Positions 1-7,556 of a stretch of DNA of 64,000 bases are shown here, one piece after another. This stretch comes from Paludibacteraceae bacterium (GTDB lineage Bacteria > Bacteroidota > Bacteroidia > Bacteroidales > Paludibacteraceae): positions 1-64,000 of the forward strand of contig JAKSKX010000011.1 of the NCBI GenBank assembly GCA_024401535.1, given 5' to 3'. The position numbers and the translations under genes are program-made. The notes below the pieces were generated by a model. The model was not told the DNA's origin, ran no database searches, and worked only from the letters and a program-made list of their open reading frames with translations. Every line of letters begins with the position of its first letter. Position 1 is the first letter of the stretch.

Positions 1-2
1 AC

Positions 3-1724
3 ATGCCGCCAGACCTACAACACAAACAGACATTGGCCATACTCAGAGCTATAGACGGAGCGAACGGAGCTGACGGCTCAAATGGTGCTGACGGAATCAA
101 CGGTACTAACGGCAATGACGGAATCACACCGGAGTTCAAGATAGAGGACGGCAAGTGGTTCGTGTCATATAACAACAAGGCAACTTGGGTTGAGCTTGGA
201 CAGGCAACAGGCGACAAGGGAGAGAAAGGTGACAAGGGTGACGCAGGTTTGAACGGAACTAACGGCACAAACGGAACTGACGGAATCAACGGAACAAACG
301 GCAAGGACGGAATCACTCCAAAGCTAAAGATTGTTGACGGCTACTGGTACATCTCTTATGACGGAGGCGTGACATACGAGACTGAGCCTCTTGGCAAGGC
401 AACCGGCGACAAGGGTGCAAACGGAACAAACGGAGTTGACGGAAAGACACCGACATTCAAGGTCGAGGGTGGAGTCTTGTTCGTAAGCTACGACGAAACA
501 ACATGGAAGTCTCTTGGCTTGGTCAAGGGCGTAAGCGGAGAAGCAGGCAAGACACCTACAATGAAGATTGAGGGCGGTGACTGGTATGTCTCTTATGACG
601 ACGGCGAGACATGGGCAAATCTTGGTCAGGCAACTGGAGACAAGGGCGCAAACGGAACTAACGGTACAAACGGAATCACACCTACATTCAAGGTCGAGGG
701 CGGCAACCTATACGTAAGCTATAACGAGGGTGCATCATGGTCAAACCTTGGCAACGTGAAGGGTGCTGACGGTGCGAACGGCACAAACGGAGCCGCTGGT
801 AAGGACGGAGTGACACCGAAGATGAAGATTACAGACGGCTACTGGTACATCTCTTACGACAACGAGAAGACTTGGACAAAACTTGACAAGGCAACAGGTG
901 CAAATGGAGTTGACGGCAAGACACCGGAGTTGTCAATCAATTCGGAAGGCCATTTGATTTCTACAGTCAATGGTGTTGCTACAGACCTTGGCAACGTAAC
1001 AGGTGCTACACCAGTCATCAAGGTAGAGGATGGCAAGTGGAAGGTTTCTACTGATGGCGGAACAACTTGGACGGAGATTGCAGGAAGTAGTACTGTTGGT
1101 GGAGACACTAGTTCTACATTGTTTAGAAATCCAATATCTGGTTATCTAGATGGTTATGCTTATGTTGATCTTGGACTACCGAGTGGTTTGAAGTGGGCAA
1201 CTACAAATGTTGGGGCGGATTATATCAATGAATATGGTAATTATTATGCATGGGGAGAAATTTCTACTGCTTCATCTAATGATTATTCTGGAGATAATAG
1301 TATTACTTATGGGAAAACTAAATCTGTCTTATTTGAAGATGGCATCTTAGATTCTAATGGAGATTTAAGACCAGAATATGATGCCGCCACACAAAATTGG
1401 AGTAAAAATTGGAGAATGCCGACAAAGTCAGAATTTGCGGAGTTGAAAAGTAATTGTAAATGGACTTGGACTACATTAGGTGGTATAGTCGGATACAAGG
1501 TGTCGAGCAAAGTGCCTGGTAATGATAATTGGATTTTTCTAACATCCGCAGGTTTTCGTCATGATAAAAACGATCCAATCATAGATTCTTATGGTTGTTA
1601 TTGGACTTCTTCATTCTCTACAACAAGTAAAGCATCTTATTTTATATTCCATTCTAGTTATGGAGATGTGTTACGTTCTGAAAATTGTAATTATGGTATG
1701 AATATTCGACCTGTTTGCGAATAA
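3..1724 (+). CDS. Collagen-like repeat protein with C-terminal FISUMP domain (5' partial)
   Basis: The frame is open to the left edge, so the true start is probably upstream; the methionine at position 3 has no visible ribosome site. Residues 18 to about 360 alternate collagen-like Gly-X-Y runs (GTNGTNG, GDKGEKGDKG) with eight copies of a unit of about 27 residues built on TPxxKIEDGxWYVSYDDGxTW. Residues about 380-573 are a FISUMP (Fibrobacter succinogenes major paralogous) domain: YVDLGLPSGLKWAT, YYAWGE, NWRMPTKSEF, YWTSS and a final IRPV. A likely role is a cell-surface adhesin or stalk; this is inference from the architecture, which resembles collagen-like adhesins with a lectin-type C-terminus such as Legionella Lcl. 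Codon use changes near 1110 from GC-rich repeats to AT-rich sequence, suggesting the FISUMP part was acquired separately. No anchor can be seen because the N-terminus is missing. Confidence 0.8.
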   Translation: MPPDLQHKQTLAILRAIDGANGADGSNGADGINGTNGNDGITPEFKIEDGKWFVSYNNKATWVELGQATGDKGEKGDKGDAGLNGTNGTNGTDGINGTNGKDGITPKLKIVDGYWYISYDGGVTYETEPLGKATGDKGANGTNGVDGKTPTFKVEGGVLFVSYDETTWKSLGLVKGVSGEAGKTPTMKIEGGDWYVSYDDGETWANLGQATGDKGANGTNGTNGITPTFKVEGGNLYVSYNEGASWSNLGNVKGADGANGTNGAAGKDGVTPKMKITDGYWYISYDNEKTWTKLDKATGANGVDGKTPELSINSEGHLISTVNGVATDLGNVTGATPVIKVEDGKWKVSTDGGTTWTEIAGSSTVGGDTSSTLFRNPISGYLDGYAYVDLGLPSGLKWATTNVGADYINEYGNYYAWGEISTASSNDYSGDNSITYGKTKSVLFEDGILDSNGDLRPEYDAATQNWSKNWRMPTKSEFAELKSNCKWTWTTLGGIVGYKVSSKVPGNDNWIFLTSAGFRHDKNDPIIDSYGCYWTSSFSTTSKASYFIFHSSYGDVLRSENCNYGMNIRPVCE

Positions 1725-1733
1725 AATAGTATT

Positions 1734-1768
1734 AAATAGAGTAAAAGGTATTTCCTTTTACTCTATTT
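1734..1768 (+). terminator. Perfect 15-bp hairpin before abiH
   Basis: A perfect inverted repeat with arms at 1734-1748 and 1754-1768 and a 5-base loop lies between the FISUMP stop codon and the abiH start. There is no T-run after it on the plus strand. It may be a weak terminator for the upstream gene, a 3'-end stabiliser, or a structure limiting translation of abiH, whose start is only 6-15 nt away. Confidence 0.55.
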
Positions 1769-1783
1769 AGAAAAATGAAGAAG

Positions 1784-2698
1784 ATGAACAAATTATATAT
1801 AATTGGTAATGGTTTTGATTTACATCATGGATTACCAACTAAATATTCTGATTTTAGATGTTTTGTATGCAAGAACAATCCAGAGTTGTTTGCTAAAGTA
1901 ATGTGTTATTATTCATGTGCTTTATGGAGTGATTTTGAAAGAGAACTTGGAAGATTCAAAATATCGTCATTTATAAAAGATTTTTTCTATGTAAATAAAG
2001 TATGGAATCGTTCTTTCCAGCAAGATTGTCTCTTTGAAAATGAAATTGATTATTATTATGAAATACAACTTTGTTTTACAAAGTGGGTAAATAGTATTTC
2101 ATTAAATGGGTTTTATCCAGATCTTGAAATAGAAAAAGATTCTTTCTTTTTTTCTTTTAATTACACTGATACACTTAATAAATTGTATGGTGTAAGTAAT
2201 GATAATATTAAATTTATTCATGGTTCAAAAGTTGAACATGATAGACAGATTGTTGATACACAAATTATATATAATGGTGCTTATACCTTTGGACATATCC
2301 TTGAAAAAACCGAAATAGAAGAATATGTTAAATCGGAGATTTTACACCTCGGAAAACTTGATCAAGATTTTATTTATAAAGCCAAAAATGAGTTTTCGAA
2401 CTTTATGGAAGCTTTTCGTAAAGATGTTCAAGATATAATTAATCTAAATGAGCAATATTTCAATCGGTTAGTAGAAGTAGATTCTGTCTATGTCTTAGGG
2501 CATTCTATGACTGAAATAGACAAAAAGTACTTTGAGAAAATCAGAAATAGTATAAAAAATAATGCCTTTTGGAGAATAGAGTATTATGGTGGATCCGAAG
2601 AAGAAAAAAGAAAGATTCAATTTATGAACGAATTGAAAGTTAGTAAATCTTGTTTTGAATTAGTTACATATGAAGATATTAAAAAGCAAGACGAATAA
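1784..2698 (+). CDS. AbiH family abortive-infection protein
   Basis: Abortive-infection (phage defence) protein of the AbiH family, first described in lactococci; members are thought to act alone by stopping growth of infected cells, and the mechanism is not settled. The N-terminus carries the family signature IIGNGFDLHHGLPTKYSDF. Other typical features are a central FFSFNYTDTL, the short FIHGS, and a C-terminal VLGHSMTEIDKKYF. At about 304 residues the length is normal and there is no signal peptide, so it is cytoplasmic. Two starts are possible: ATG 1775 (adds MKK) and ATG 1784, which matches the usual MNKLYIIGNG beginning and lies farther from the upstream hairpin. The gene is clearly AT-richer than the core genes from 3.3 kb on, consistent with transfer. 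Confidence 0.85.
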   Translation: MNKLYIIGNGFDLHHGLPTKYSDFRCFVCKNNPELFAKVMCYYSCALWSDFERELGRFKISSFIKDFFYVNKVWNRSFQQDCLFENEIDYYYEIQLCFTKWVNSISLNGFYPDLEIEKDSFFFSFNYTDTLNKLYGVSNDNIKFIHGSKVEHDRQIVDTQIIYNGAYTFGHILEKTEIEEYVKSEILHLGKLDQDFIYKAKNEFSNFMEAFRKDVQDIINLNEQYFNRLVEVDSVYVLGHSMTEIDKKYFEKIRNSIKNNAFWRIEYYGGSEEEKRKIQFMNELKVSKSCFELVTYEDIKKQDE

Positions 2699-2699
2699 A

Positions 2700-2790
2700 T
2701 TCACAAAACGGCAGCAATGCCGCTTTTGGTGTTTTCTTATAGATAATCTTCTCCTTTGCCTCAGAATAAATCTTCGGCGATATAAACATT
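2700..2790. repeat. 91-bp direct repeat, copy 1
   Basis: This segment matches 3050-3140 with about 7 mismatches and no gaps; the two copies are exactly 350 bp apart and bracket the 68-residue gene at 2832-3038. Each copy starts at a hairpin (terminator) and ends at the same TATAAACATT. Confidence 0.85.
2705..2736 (+). terminator. Terminator after abiH
   Basis: Stem CGGCA/TGCCG with loop GCAA at 2709-2722, flanked by AAAA upstream and a T-rich stretch downstream, directly after the abiH stop. It lies inside the first 91-bp repeat. Confidence 0.6.
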
Positions 2791-2803
2791 CTAAAATAAT
2801 GCT

Positions 2804-2811
2804 TATCTTTG
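2804..2811 (+). promoter_or_regulatory. Putative -7 promoter element for the small gene
   Basis: TATCTTTG fits the Bacteroidetes TAnnTTTG -7 element and lies 20 bases before the start codon at 2832. No convincing -33 TTTG is visible at the right spacing. Confidence 0.4.
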
Positions 2812-2831
2812 CCACATGAAGAAATTGATTT

Positions 2832-3038
2832 ATGGATATAGCAAAAAATAATATAGAGTCAAAAGATGAGTTTGCAAAGGCTTTGCTTGCTTCTTTAACC
2901 AAAGCCTATGTTAAGATGCTTAAAGAGAAGATGCTTCATGGTTATGAAGTTGTTACAGTAGATGATGAAGGTAATATTATTCATGCCGACCCCAAGGATT
3001 TGTATGAAAAAATGTTACTTAATGGTTATAAGGAATAA
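2832..3038 (+). CDS. Small hypothetical protein (68 aa)
   Basis: I do not recognise a family. The product is short, charged and without a signal peptide or membrane segment; the first half is predicted helical (KDEFAKALLASLTKAYVKML) and the second half reads VVTVDDEGNIIHADPKDLYEKM, like a short beta-hairpin followed by a helix. It has its own candidate promoter and its own terminator and sits between two 91-bp direct repeats downstream of abiH. It is probably a real gene because the reading frame, promoter and terminator agree. Whether it works with AbiH or belongs to a repeat-borne cassette cannot be told from sequence. Confidence 0.6.
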   Translation: MDIAKNNIESKDEFAKALLASLTKAYVKMLKEKMLHGYEVVTVDDEGNIIHADPKDLYEKMLLNGYKE

Positions 3039-3049
3039 TTTGAAAAGAG

Positions 3050-3140
3050 TTCATAAAGCGGCAGCAATGCCGCTTTTGTTGTTTTCTCCTCGATAATCTT
3101 CTCCTTTGCCTCAGAATAAATCTTTGGCGATATAAACATT
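3050..3140. repeat. 91-bp direct repeat, copy 2
   Basis: Second copy of the 2700-2790 repeat, beginning 11 bases after the stop of the 68-residue gene. Differences are scattered single bases, so the copies are related by duplication rather than chance. Confidence 0.85.
3055..3087 (+). terminator. Terminator after the 68-aa gene
   Basis: Perfect 9-bp stem AAAGCGGCA/TGCCGCTTT with loop GCAA at 3055-3076, followed by a T-rich stretch. It lies at the start of repeat copy 2. Confidence 0.7.
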
Positions 3141-3328
3141 CATCTGTAAAGCCCACGGTTGATTTAAGCAGAGCAAAATCTACTGTGGGTTTATGTGTTT
3201 AATGTTAATTCATCCCACGTTAGCCAACCGTTTCACGATTGTCAACCATGGGCTATAATAACGAACCGTTACCACGGTTCTTGTGGTTTGTTCTTTTGCG
3301 ATTTTGAGCTGTAAAAGAACACCTCGCA
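3141..3328. other. Non-coding junction between accessory patch and ruvC
   Basis: No gene is seen. The stretch holds a perfect 7-bp inverted repeat (GAACCGT/ACGGTTC, 3263-3280) and, at 3236-3280, a segment similar to 28601-28650 in the second accessory patch. It may include the 3' end signal of ruvC. Confidence 0.4.
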
Positions 3329-3883
3329 TCATTTCTTCATCTTGCTTTCGAAGTCTGCCCAAGAGGAATACTTCTTTGTTGCCACTGTGGTGCGAGTCTC
3401 GAAATGGTGGCATACAGCCGCAGCAAGAGCGTCTGTTGCATCAAGGTGTTCGGGAAGGTCTTCGGTCTTTAGTTTTAGCAGAGCCTTGAGCATTTGGCTG
3501 ACCTGCTCCTTGCTTGCCATTCCATTGCCTGTTATAGCCTGCTTGATTTTTAGAGGTGCATATTCCGCCACTGGAATGTCTCTTTCAAGTGCCGCCACGA
3601 TGGCTACACCCTGGGCGCGACCGAGCTTGAGCATTGACTGGACATTCTTTCCGAAGAATTGTGCCTCGATGGCGAATTCATCAGGAAGATACTTCTTAAT
3701 AAGTTCGATTGTGAAGTCATAGATTTTCTTCAACTTCAAATATATGTCCTTCTCCTTTTTCAAGTCAAGGATTCCCATGTCAACGTATTCAATCTTTTGT
3801 CCGAGTACACGAATAACTCCGTAACCCATATACATAGTTCCGGGGTCTATGCCGAGAACAATCTTTTCGGTAGTTTGTGCCAT
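3329..3883 (-). CDS. ruvC: Crossover junction endodeoxyribonuclease RuvC
   Basis: Holliday-junction resolvase that nicks four-way DNA junctions together with RuvAB during recombination repair. The 184-residue product shows the RNase-H-like fold signature GIDPGT at residues 11-16. The four acidic catalytic residues of the family can be placed at D13, E73 (in AIEAQFF), D148 and D151 (in LDATDAL). Length is normal and the protein is cytoplasmic. It lies 15 bp downstream of a DUF4286 gene on the same strand, an association common in Bacteroidetes, so the two are probably co-transcribed. Nothing looks damaged. Confidence 0.95.
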   Translation of the reverse strand: MAQTTEKIVLGIDPGTMYMGYGVIRVLGQKIEYVDMGILDLKKEKDIYLKLKKIYDFTIELIKKYLPDEFAIEAQFFGKNVQSMLKLGRAQGVAIVAALERDIPVAEYAPLKIKQAITGNGMASKEQVSQMLKALLKLKTEDLPEHLDATDALAAAVCHHFETRTTVATKKYSSWADFESKMKK

Positions 3884-3898
3884 AATGTTATAGTGGTT

Positions 3899-4207
3899 CT
3901 ATAGGTCAATCTCTTGCAGTACAGTCGAGAACGCAAGCGCAGATGTTCCAAAGTTCTCTCGAAGGGAAAGCAGGTTAAGTTTATTGTTGCTAATCACCCA
4001 TTCGTTCATTTCGTCCTCTGTTCTGAAATGGAGCTGAAGTGTGAAAGTAAGGCTGTCAGAACCGTCCGGTGCGTCTGCAAGAACTTGAAGCATCTTGGCA
4101 TCGCAGACAACATTGTTCTTTAGAAGTCTGTTTGCAAACTCTTTGATGTAGCCAAGGAATTTAGCCTCCTTTTCGGGAGCTACGACGTATGTTGTATTGA
4201 AAATCAT
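3899..4207 (-). CDS. DUF4286 family protein
   Basis: Small conserved Bacteroidetes protein of unknown function (DUF4286), 102 residues, cytoplasmic. It begins MIFNTTYVVAPEKEAKFLGY, as family members do, with a predicted ferredoxin-like alternation of strands and helices and a central FTLQLHF strand. It sits 15 bp upstream of ruvC and 26 bp downstream of the PAP2 gene on the same strand, so the three probably form one operon. The conserved linkage with ruvC does not itself show a repair role. Confidence 0.85.
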   Translation of the reverse strand: MIFNTTYVVAPEKEAKFLGYIKEFANRLLKNNVVCDAKMLQVLADAPDGSDSLTFTLQLHFRTEDEMNEWVISNNKLNLLSLRENFGTSALAFSTVLQEIDL

Positions 4208-4233
4208 GATAAGTCTTGTTTAAAGTATATAAT

Positions 4234-4914
4234 CTACATTTGTTTTAAGATTACGCTGACACTTGCGATAGTGAATATCTGTGCGGCAAGGCAATAGCAA
4301 AGAGCCTTGATTTGCGAGGGAGAGAACTCATCATCGCACGCAAGTTTCGGAAATTTTGACTTCAGCACTTTGCTATAGAACCAGAATGAAAACCATCCGA
4401 ACAGCGTTCCCAATGTAGCTCCTACGAAAATGTCGCTTGGGAAGTGGACTCCAAGATACATTCTGGAGTAAGAGCAAATAACAGCCCAAGAGAATATTGT
4501 GATTCCAAGTGTCCTGTTCCTGAAAAGCATAGTCAGAAATGTGGCAATGGCAAATGAATTGCCTGCGTGGGATGAGGGAAACCCGTAGGCACCGCCCCTG
4601 TAGTTGAAAGCGTATGCAAGCATATCCATAATTGCAGGGTCATGGCTTGGTCTTGGGCGTGCAAATACCGGCTTCATTAGTCCGCTTGTGATACGGTCTG
4701 TGATTAGAAAAACAAGAACTATACCTATTATTATGAGAATGCTTTCACGCTTCTTTGTCTTTGTTATTGTATATAGGAGCAGCGCAAAAGTAGGCAGCCA
4801 AATGAAAATCTTTGATACTGCGTAAAAGAACTGGTCGAGTGCTAAAGTATGAAGATGTGGCGCATTAAACCATTGCATAAGTTCATGGTCGAATGATAGT
4901 AGTTCCTGTGTCAT
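4234..4914 (-). CDS. PAP2 family membrane phosphatase
   Basis: Integral membrane acid phosphatase of the PAP2 superfamily, acting on lipid pyrophosphates or phosphatidic-acid-like substrates; undecaprenyl pyrophosphate or a lipid A precursor are plausible substrates but cannot be chosen here. The three motifs are complete: K81 in KPVFARPRP, S114-S115-H116 in FPSSHAG, and R151 with H157 and D161 in SRMYLGVHFPSD. The 226 residues contain about five or six hydrophobic segments. It is the first gene of a likely operon with DUF4286 and ruvC, with a candidate promoter just upstream at 4943. Confidence 0.88.
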   Translation of the reverse strand: MTQELLSFDHELMQWFNAPHLHTLALDQFFYAVSKIFIWLPTFALLLYTITKTKKRESILIIIGIVLVFLITDRITSGLMKPVFARPRPSHDPAIMDMLAYAFNYRGGAYGFPSSHAGNSFAIATFLTMLFRNRTLGITIFSWAVICSYSRMYLGVHFPSDIFVGATLGTLFGWFSFWFYSKVLKSKFPKLACDDEFSPSQIKALCYCLAAQIFTIASVSVILKQM

Positions 4915-4942
4915 ATCTTGTCAAATAATTATTATTTCTGCG

Positions 4943-4950
4943 CAAAAGTA
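4943..4950 (-). promoter_or_regulatory. Putative -7 promoter element for the PAP2-DUF4286-ruvC unit
   Basis: Read on the minus strand this is TACTTTTG, matching TAnnTTTG, 29 bases upstream of the PAP2 start. A -33 partner is not clear. Confidence 0.4.
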
Positions 4951-5060
4951 ATTCTTTTTTGTAGCGCAGACTTAAAAACATTCACTTTTTACGGTAAAAT
5001 TTGCAATAATTGTTAAAGTTTAAGTATTTTAGCACTTTCTAAAACAGGAACAGCAGATTT

Positions 5061-5633
5061 ATGAAAGATGTTTTTATTCACAGTTCGGCAATAGTTGACG
5101 AAGGATGCGAGGTTGGTGAGGGAACTCGAATCTGGCATTTCTCGCATCTGAACAAAGGTTGCAGGGTAGGCTGTAACTGTTCTTTCGGGCAGAACGTCTA
5201 TGTTGCATCTACGGCTGTTGTGGGTAACGGAGTAAAAGTTCAGAACAACGTGTCAATCTATGACGGCGTGGTGTTGGAGGACGATGTCTTCGTTGGACCT
5301 TCCGCAGTGTTTACAAATGTAATAAATCCTCGTTCCTTTGTTGTTCGTAAAAGCGAATACAGGCCTACGATTGTAAAGAGAGGGGCGTCGCTTGGTGCTA
5401 ACAGCACTGTGGTTTGCGGCTGTGTTGTCGGTGAATATGCGATGATAGGTGCAGGTGCAGTAGTGACCAAGGATGTCAAGAACTATGCGCTGATGGTCGG
5501 AGTTCCGGCTGAGCAGATTGGCTGGGTAAGTAGGGCAGGCTGTCGTCTTGAATTCAACAACGAGGGGGAAGCTGTCTGTTCCGAAAGTGGAGAGCGATAC
5601 AAAATTCAAAACGGAGAAATCATAAAGATATAG
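5061..5633 (+). CDS. Left-handed beta-helix N-acetyltransferase (WbpD/WlbB-like)
   Basis: Acetyl-CoA-dependent transferase similar to enzymes that acetylate UDP-2-acetamido-3-amino-2,3-dideoxy-glucuronate in O-antigen sugar synthesis. The sequence is almost entirely hexapeptide-repeat beta-helix (for example [46 protein letters not shown]) with the conserved FTNVINPRS loop near residues 90-98. After the helix comes a short tail including the family-typical [11 protein letters not shown]. Length (190 aa) is normal. The next gene, 8 bp downstream, is the matching dehydrogenase type, supporting the pathway call. The remaining partners (6-dehydrogenase and aminotransferase) are not in the window. 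Confidence 0.85.
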   Translation: MKDVFIHSSAIVDEGCEVGEGTRIWHFSHLNKGCRVGCNCSFGQNVYVASTAVVGNGVKVQNNVSIYDGVVLEDDVFVGPSAVFTNVINPRSFVVRKSEYRPTIVKRGASLGANSTVVCGCVVGEYAMIGAGAVVTKDVKNYALMVGVPAEQIGWVSRAGCRLEFNNEGEAVCSESGERYKIQNGEIIKI

Positions 5634-5641
5634 TTATAGCA

Positions 5642-6649
5642 ATGGTAAAATTTGCGGTAATCGGTCAGGGACATATAGGAAAGCGTCATGCGGAGATGAT
5701 TCGTAGAAACCCTTCTACGGAACTCGTAGCGGTGTGCGACATTCTTCCCAAGGAACAGTTGGAGCTACCTGATGACGGGGCCAAGTTCTTTTCGTCTATA
5801 GATGAACTGCTGACAGCCAAATTAGATATTGATGTGGTGTGTATCTGCACACCTAACGGTTATCATGCCGATTATGCTGTTAAGGTGTTGAGAAGCGGCC
5901 GCCACGTGGTTATAGAGAAGCCTATGGCCCTTCGCAAGAGCGACGCAGAGCGTGTGATAATGACCAGCCTTGAGGTCGGCAAGAAAGTATTCTGTGTAAT
6001 GCAGAACAGATACTCTCCGCCTTCGGTATGGTTGAAGGAGATGGTCGAGAGCGGCAGACTTGGAAAAATCTTTATGGTGCAGTTGAACTGCTATTGGAAC
6101 CGAGACGAAAGATACTACAAGAAGGTCGGCTGGCATGGAAATATGGAGCTGGACGGAGGTACACTTTACACACAGTTCTCTCACTTCATAGATATCATGT
6201 ACTGGCTTTTCGGTGACATCAAGAACATACGCGGCCATTTCGCAGACTTCTCTCATAAGGACTTGACAGATTTCGAGGATAGCGGATTTCTTTCGTTCGA
6301 GTTCGAGAAAGGTGGCATGGGTTCACTTGCATTCAGTACTTCTGTTTGGGACAAGAACTTGGAGAGCAGTATAACCATTGTTGCAGAGAAGGGTACCATA
6401 AAGGTAAGCGGCCAGTATATGAACGAAGTTGCATATTGTCATGTAGAGAACTACACTATGCCGGAGTTGGCTCCATCTAATCCGCCAAACGACTATGGAG
6501 CTTACAAGGGTTCTGCTCAGAACCATCACCTTGTAATACAGAATGTTGTAGATGTGTTATCGAGCGATGCACATATCTCTACAAATGCACTAGAGGGAAT
6601 GAAGGTTGTTGATATCATTGAAAAGTTGTATTCTGTTAAGGAGGCATAG
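5642..6649 (+). CDS. Gfo/Idh/MocA oxidoreductase (WbpB/WlbA-like)
   Basis: NAD-dependent oxidoreductase resembling UDP-N-acetyl-glucosaminuronate 3-dehydrogenase, which makes the 3-keto intermediate later aminated and acetylated. The N-terminal Rossmann motif is IGQGHIGKRHAEMI (residues 7-20), followed by VVCICTPNGYHA and the EKPMAL signature near residue 100 that holds the catalytic lysine. The C-terminal substrate domain contains DGGTLYTQFSHFID. The 335-residue length is normal. It follows the acetyltransferase by 8 bp, so both are probably one transcription unit for a diacetylated aminouronic acid. Strong similarity in type does not exclude another sugar substrate. Confidence 0.85.
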   Translation: MVKFAVIGQGHIGKRHAEMIRRNPSTELVAVCDILPKEQLELPDDGAKFFSSIDELLTAKLDIDVVCICTPNGYHADYAVKVLRSGRHVVIEKPMALRKSDAERVIMTSLEVGKKVFCVMQNRYSPPSVWLKEMVESGRLGKIFMVQLNCYWNRDERYYKKVGWHGNMELDGGTLYTQFSHFIDIMYWLFGDIKNIRGHFADFSHKDLTDFEDSGFLSFEFEKGGMGSLAFSTSVWDKNLESSITIVAEKGTIKVSGQYMNEVAYCHVENYTMPELAPSNPPNDYGAYKGSAQNHHLVIQNVVDVLSSDAHISTNALEGMKVVDIIEKLYSVKEA

Positions 6650-6650
6650 A

Positions 6651-7541
6651 ATGAAATTCGTAAAAGTCTTAATTGCAATATCTTGCTTTTTTGCATTGTT
6701 GTGTCTTGTTCGCTGTTGTTCGAGTTCGAGTAGTGACAATCATGCAAAAGAACAAATAGCTCAGGACTCTGTTGTTCCGGAAGAGCAGATAGCCCAGGAC
6801 TCTGTTATAAAGGTTGCAGATCAGAAAAGCTATGTTGAATACAAGCATACTTATAAGGATGCTAAGCATTTCTCTTTTTCTGTAGATTACAAGATAGACA
6901 GTTCACTTACAGGTGTGAATGAAAAAATCTTGGAGGAACTGGTTTATATTGCGACAAAGCGTCGTAATACGGATTTTTTGTCTTCAGCAAAGGCTTATGC
7001 TGATTCTTTATATAAAGGTTATAAATCCCAAGTAGAGGATGGTATTATAGAGGAAGAGTTTAATTACGAATATACTAATGAGGTTGAGATCAGCAACGTC
7101 TATGATGATAGCTATGTTCTTTCTGTCTGCGTAAATCATTCTTCTTTCGAAGGTGGTGCGCATGGTAATTATTGCTCTACCTATTATGTGTTTAACTTAA
7201 AGACTGGAAAACAGTATCATTTGTCTGACTTGATAGAAGAAAATGCAAAAGAAAATGTTTCGTCATTGATAGTTGATTACTTTGTAAAGGAAAATAAACT
7301 TAACAAGCCAGAGGAACTATTAGAAGTAGGATTCATTGACTTGAAAGACATCAAGGTAACGGAAAATTTCTTTGTCAACAAGGAAGGTGTTTCTTTTGTT
7401 TATTGTCCATACGTAATTGCATGCTATGCGAATGGCACTCAAACAGCATTTTTAGATTGGGGTAAGTGGGGCAAAGGCAAACTTATTAAGTCAGGTTCCC
7501 CTTTTGCATGTTTTATAAAAGAATATGCGTTAACACATTAA
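6651..7541 (+). CDS. DUF3298/DUF4163-like envelope protein
   Basis: Exported protein of about 296 residues. The start at 6651 is chosen because AAGGAGG lies just upstream and the product then begins with a signal sequence, MKFVKVLIAISCFFALLCLV, followed by RCCSSSSSD; a lipoprotein cleavage before a cysteine is possible. A duplicated segment EEQIAQDSV occurs at about residues 30-45. The mature part resembles DUF4163/DUF3298 (RsiV-like) proteins: an SFSVDYKID strand, then GGAHGNYCSTYYVFNLKTGK and DLIEENAKE. These domains are found in periplasmic sensor proteins and lysozyme-binding anti-sigma factors, but no partner sigma factor is near. It starts 1 bp after the dehydrogenase stop. Confidence 0.7.
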   Translation: MKFVKVLIAISCFFALLCLVRCCSSSSSDNHAKEQIAQDSVVPEEQIAQDSVIKVADQKSYVEYKHTYKDAKHFSFSVDYKIDSSLTGVNEKILEELVYIATKRRNTDFLSSAKAYADSLYKGYKSQVEDGIIEEEFNYEYTNEVEISNVYDDSYVLSVCVNHSSFEGGAHGNYCSTYYVFNLKTGKQYHLSDLIEENAKENVSSLIVDYFVKENKLNKPEELLEVGFIDLKDIKVTENFFVNKEGVSFVYCPYVIACYANGTQTAFLDWGKWGKGKLIKSGSPFACFIKEYALTH

Positions 7542-7556
7542 TTTGAGTATTTGCTT

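Noticed and set aside
60..900. Short regularly repeated DNA resembling a CRISPR array
   Set aside because: The repeats are in frame, encode Gly-X-Y and beta-unit protein repeats, vary in length and lack unique spacers of constant size.
3263..3280. Perfect 7-bp inverted repeat as a ruvC terminator
   Set aside because: On the minus strand there is no T-run after it and it is about 50 bases past the stop, so I did not list it as a terminator.
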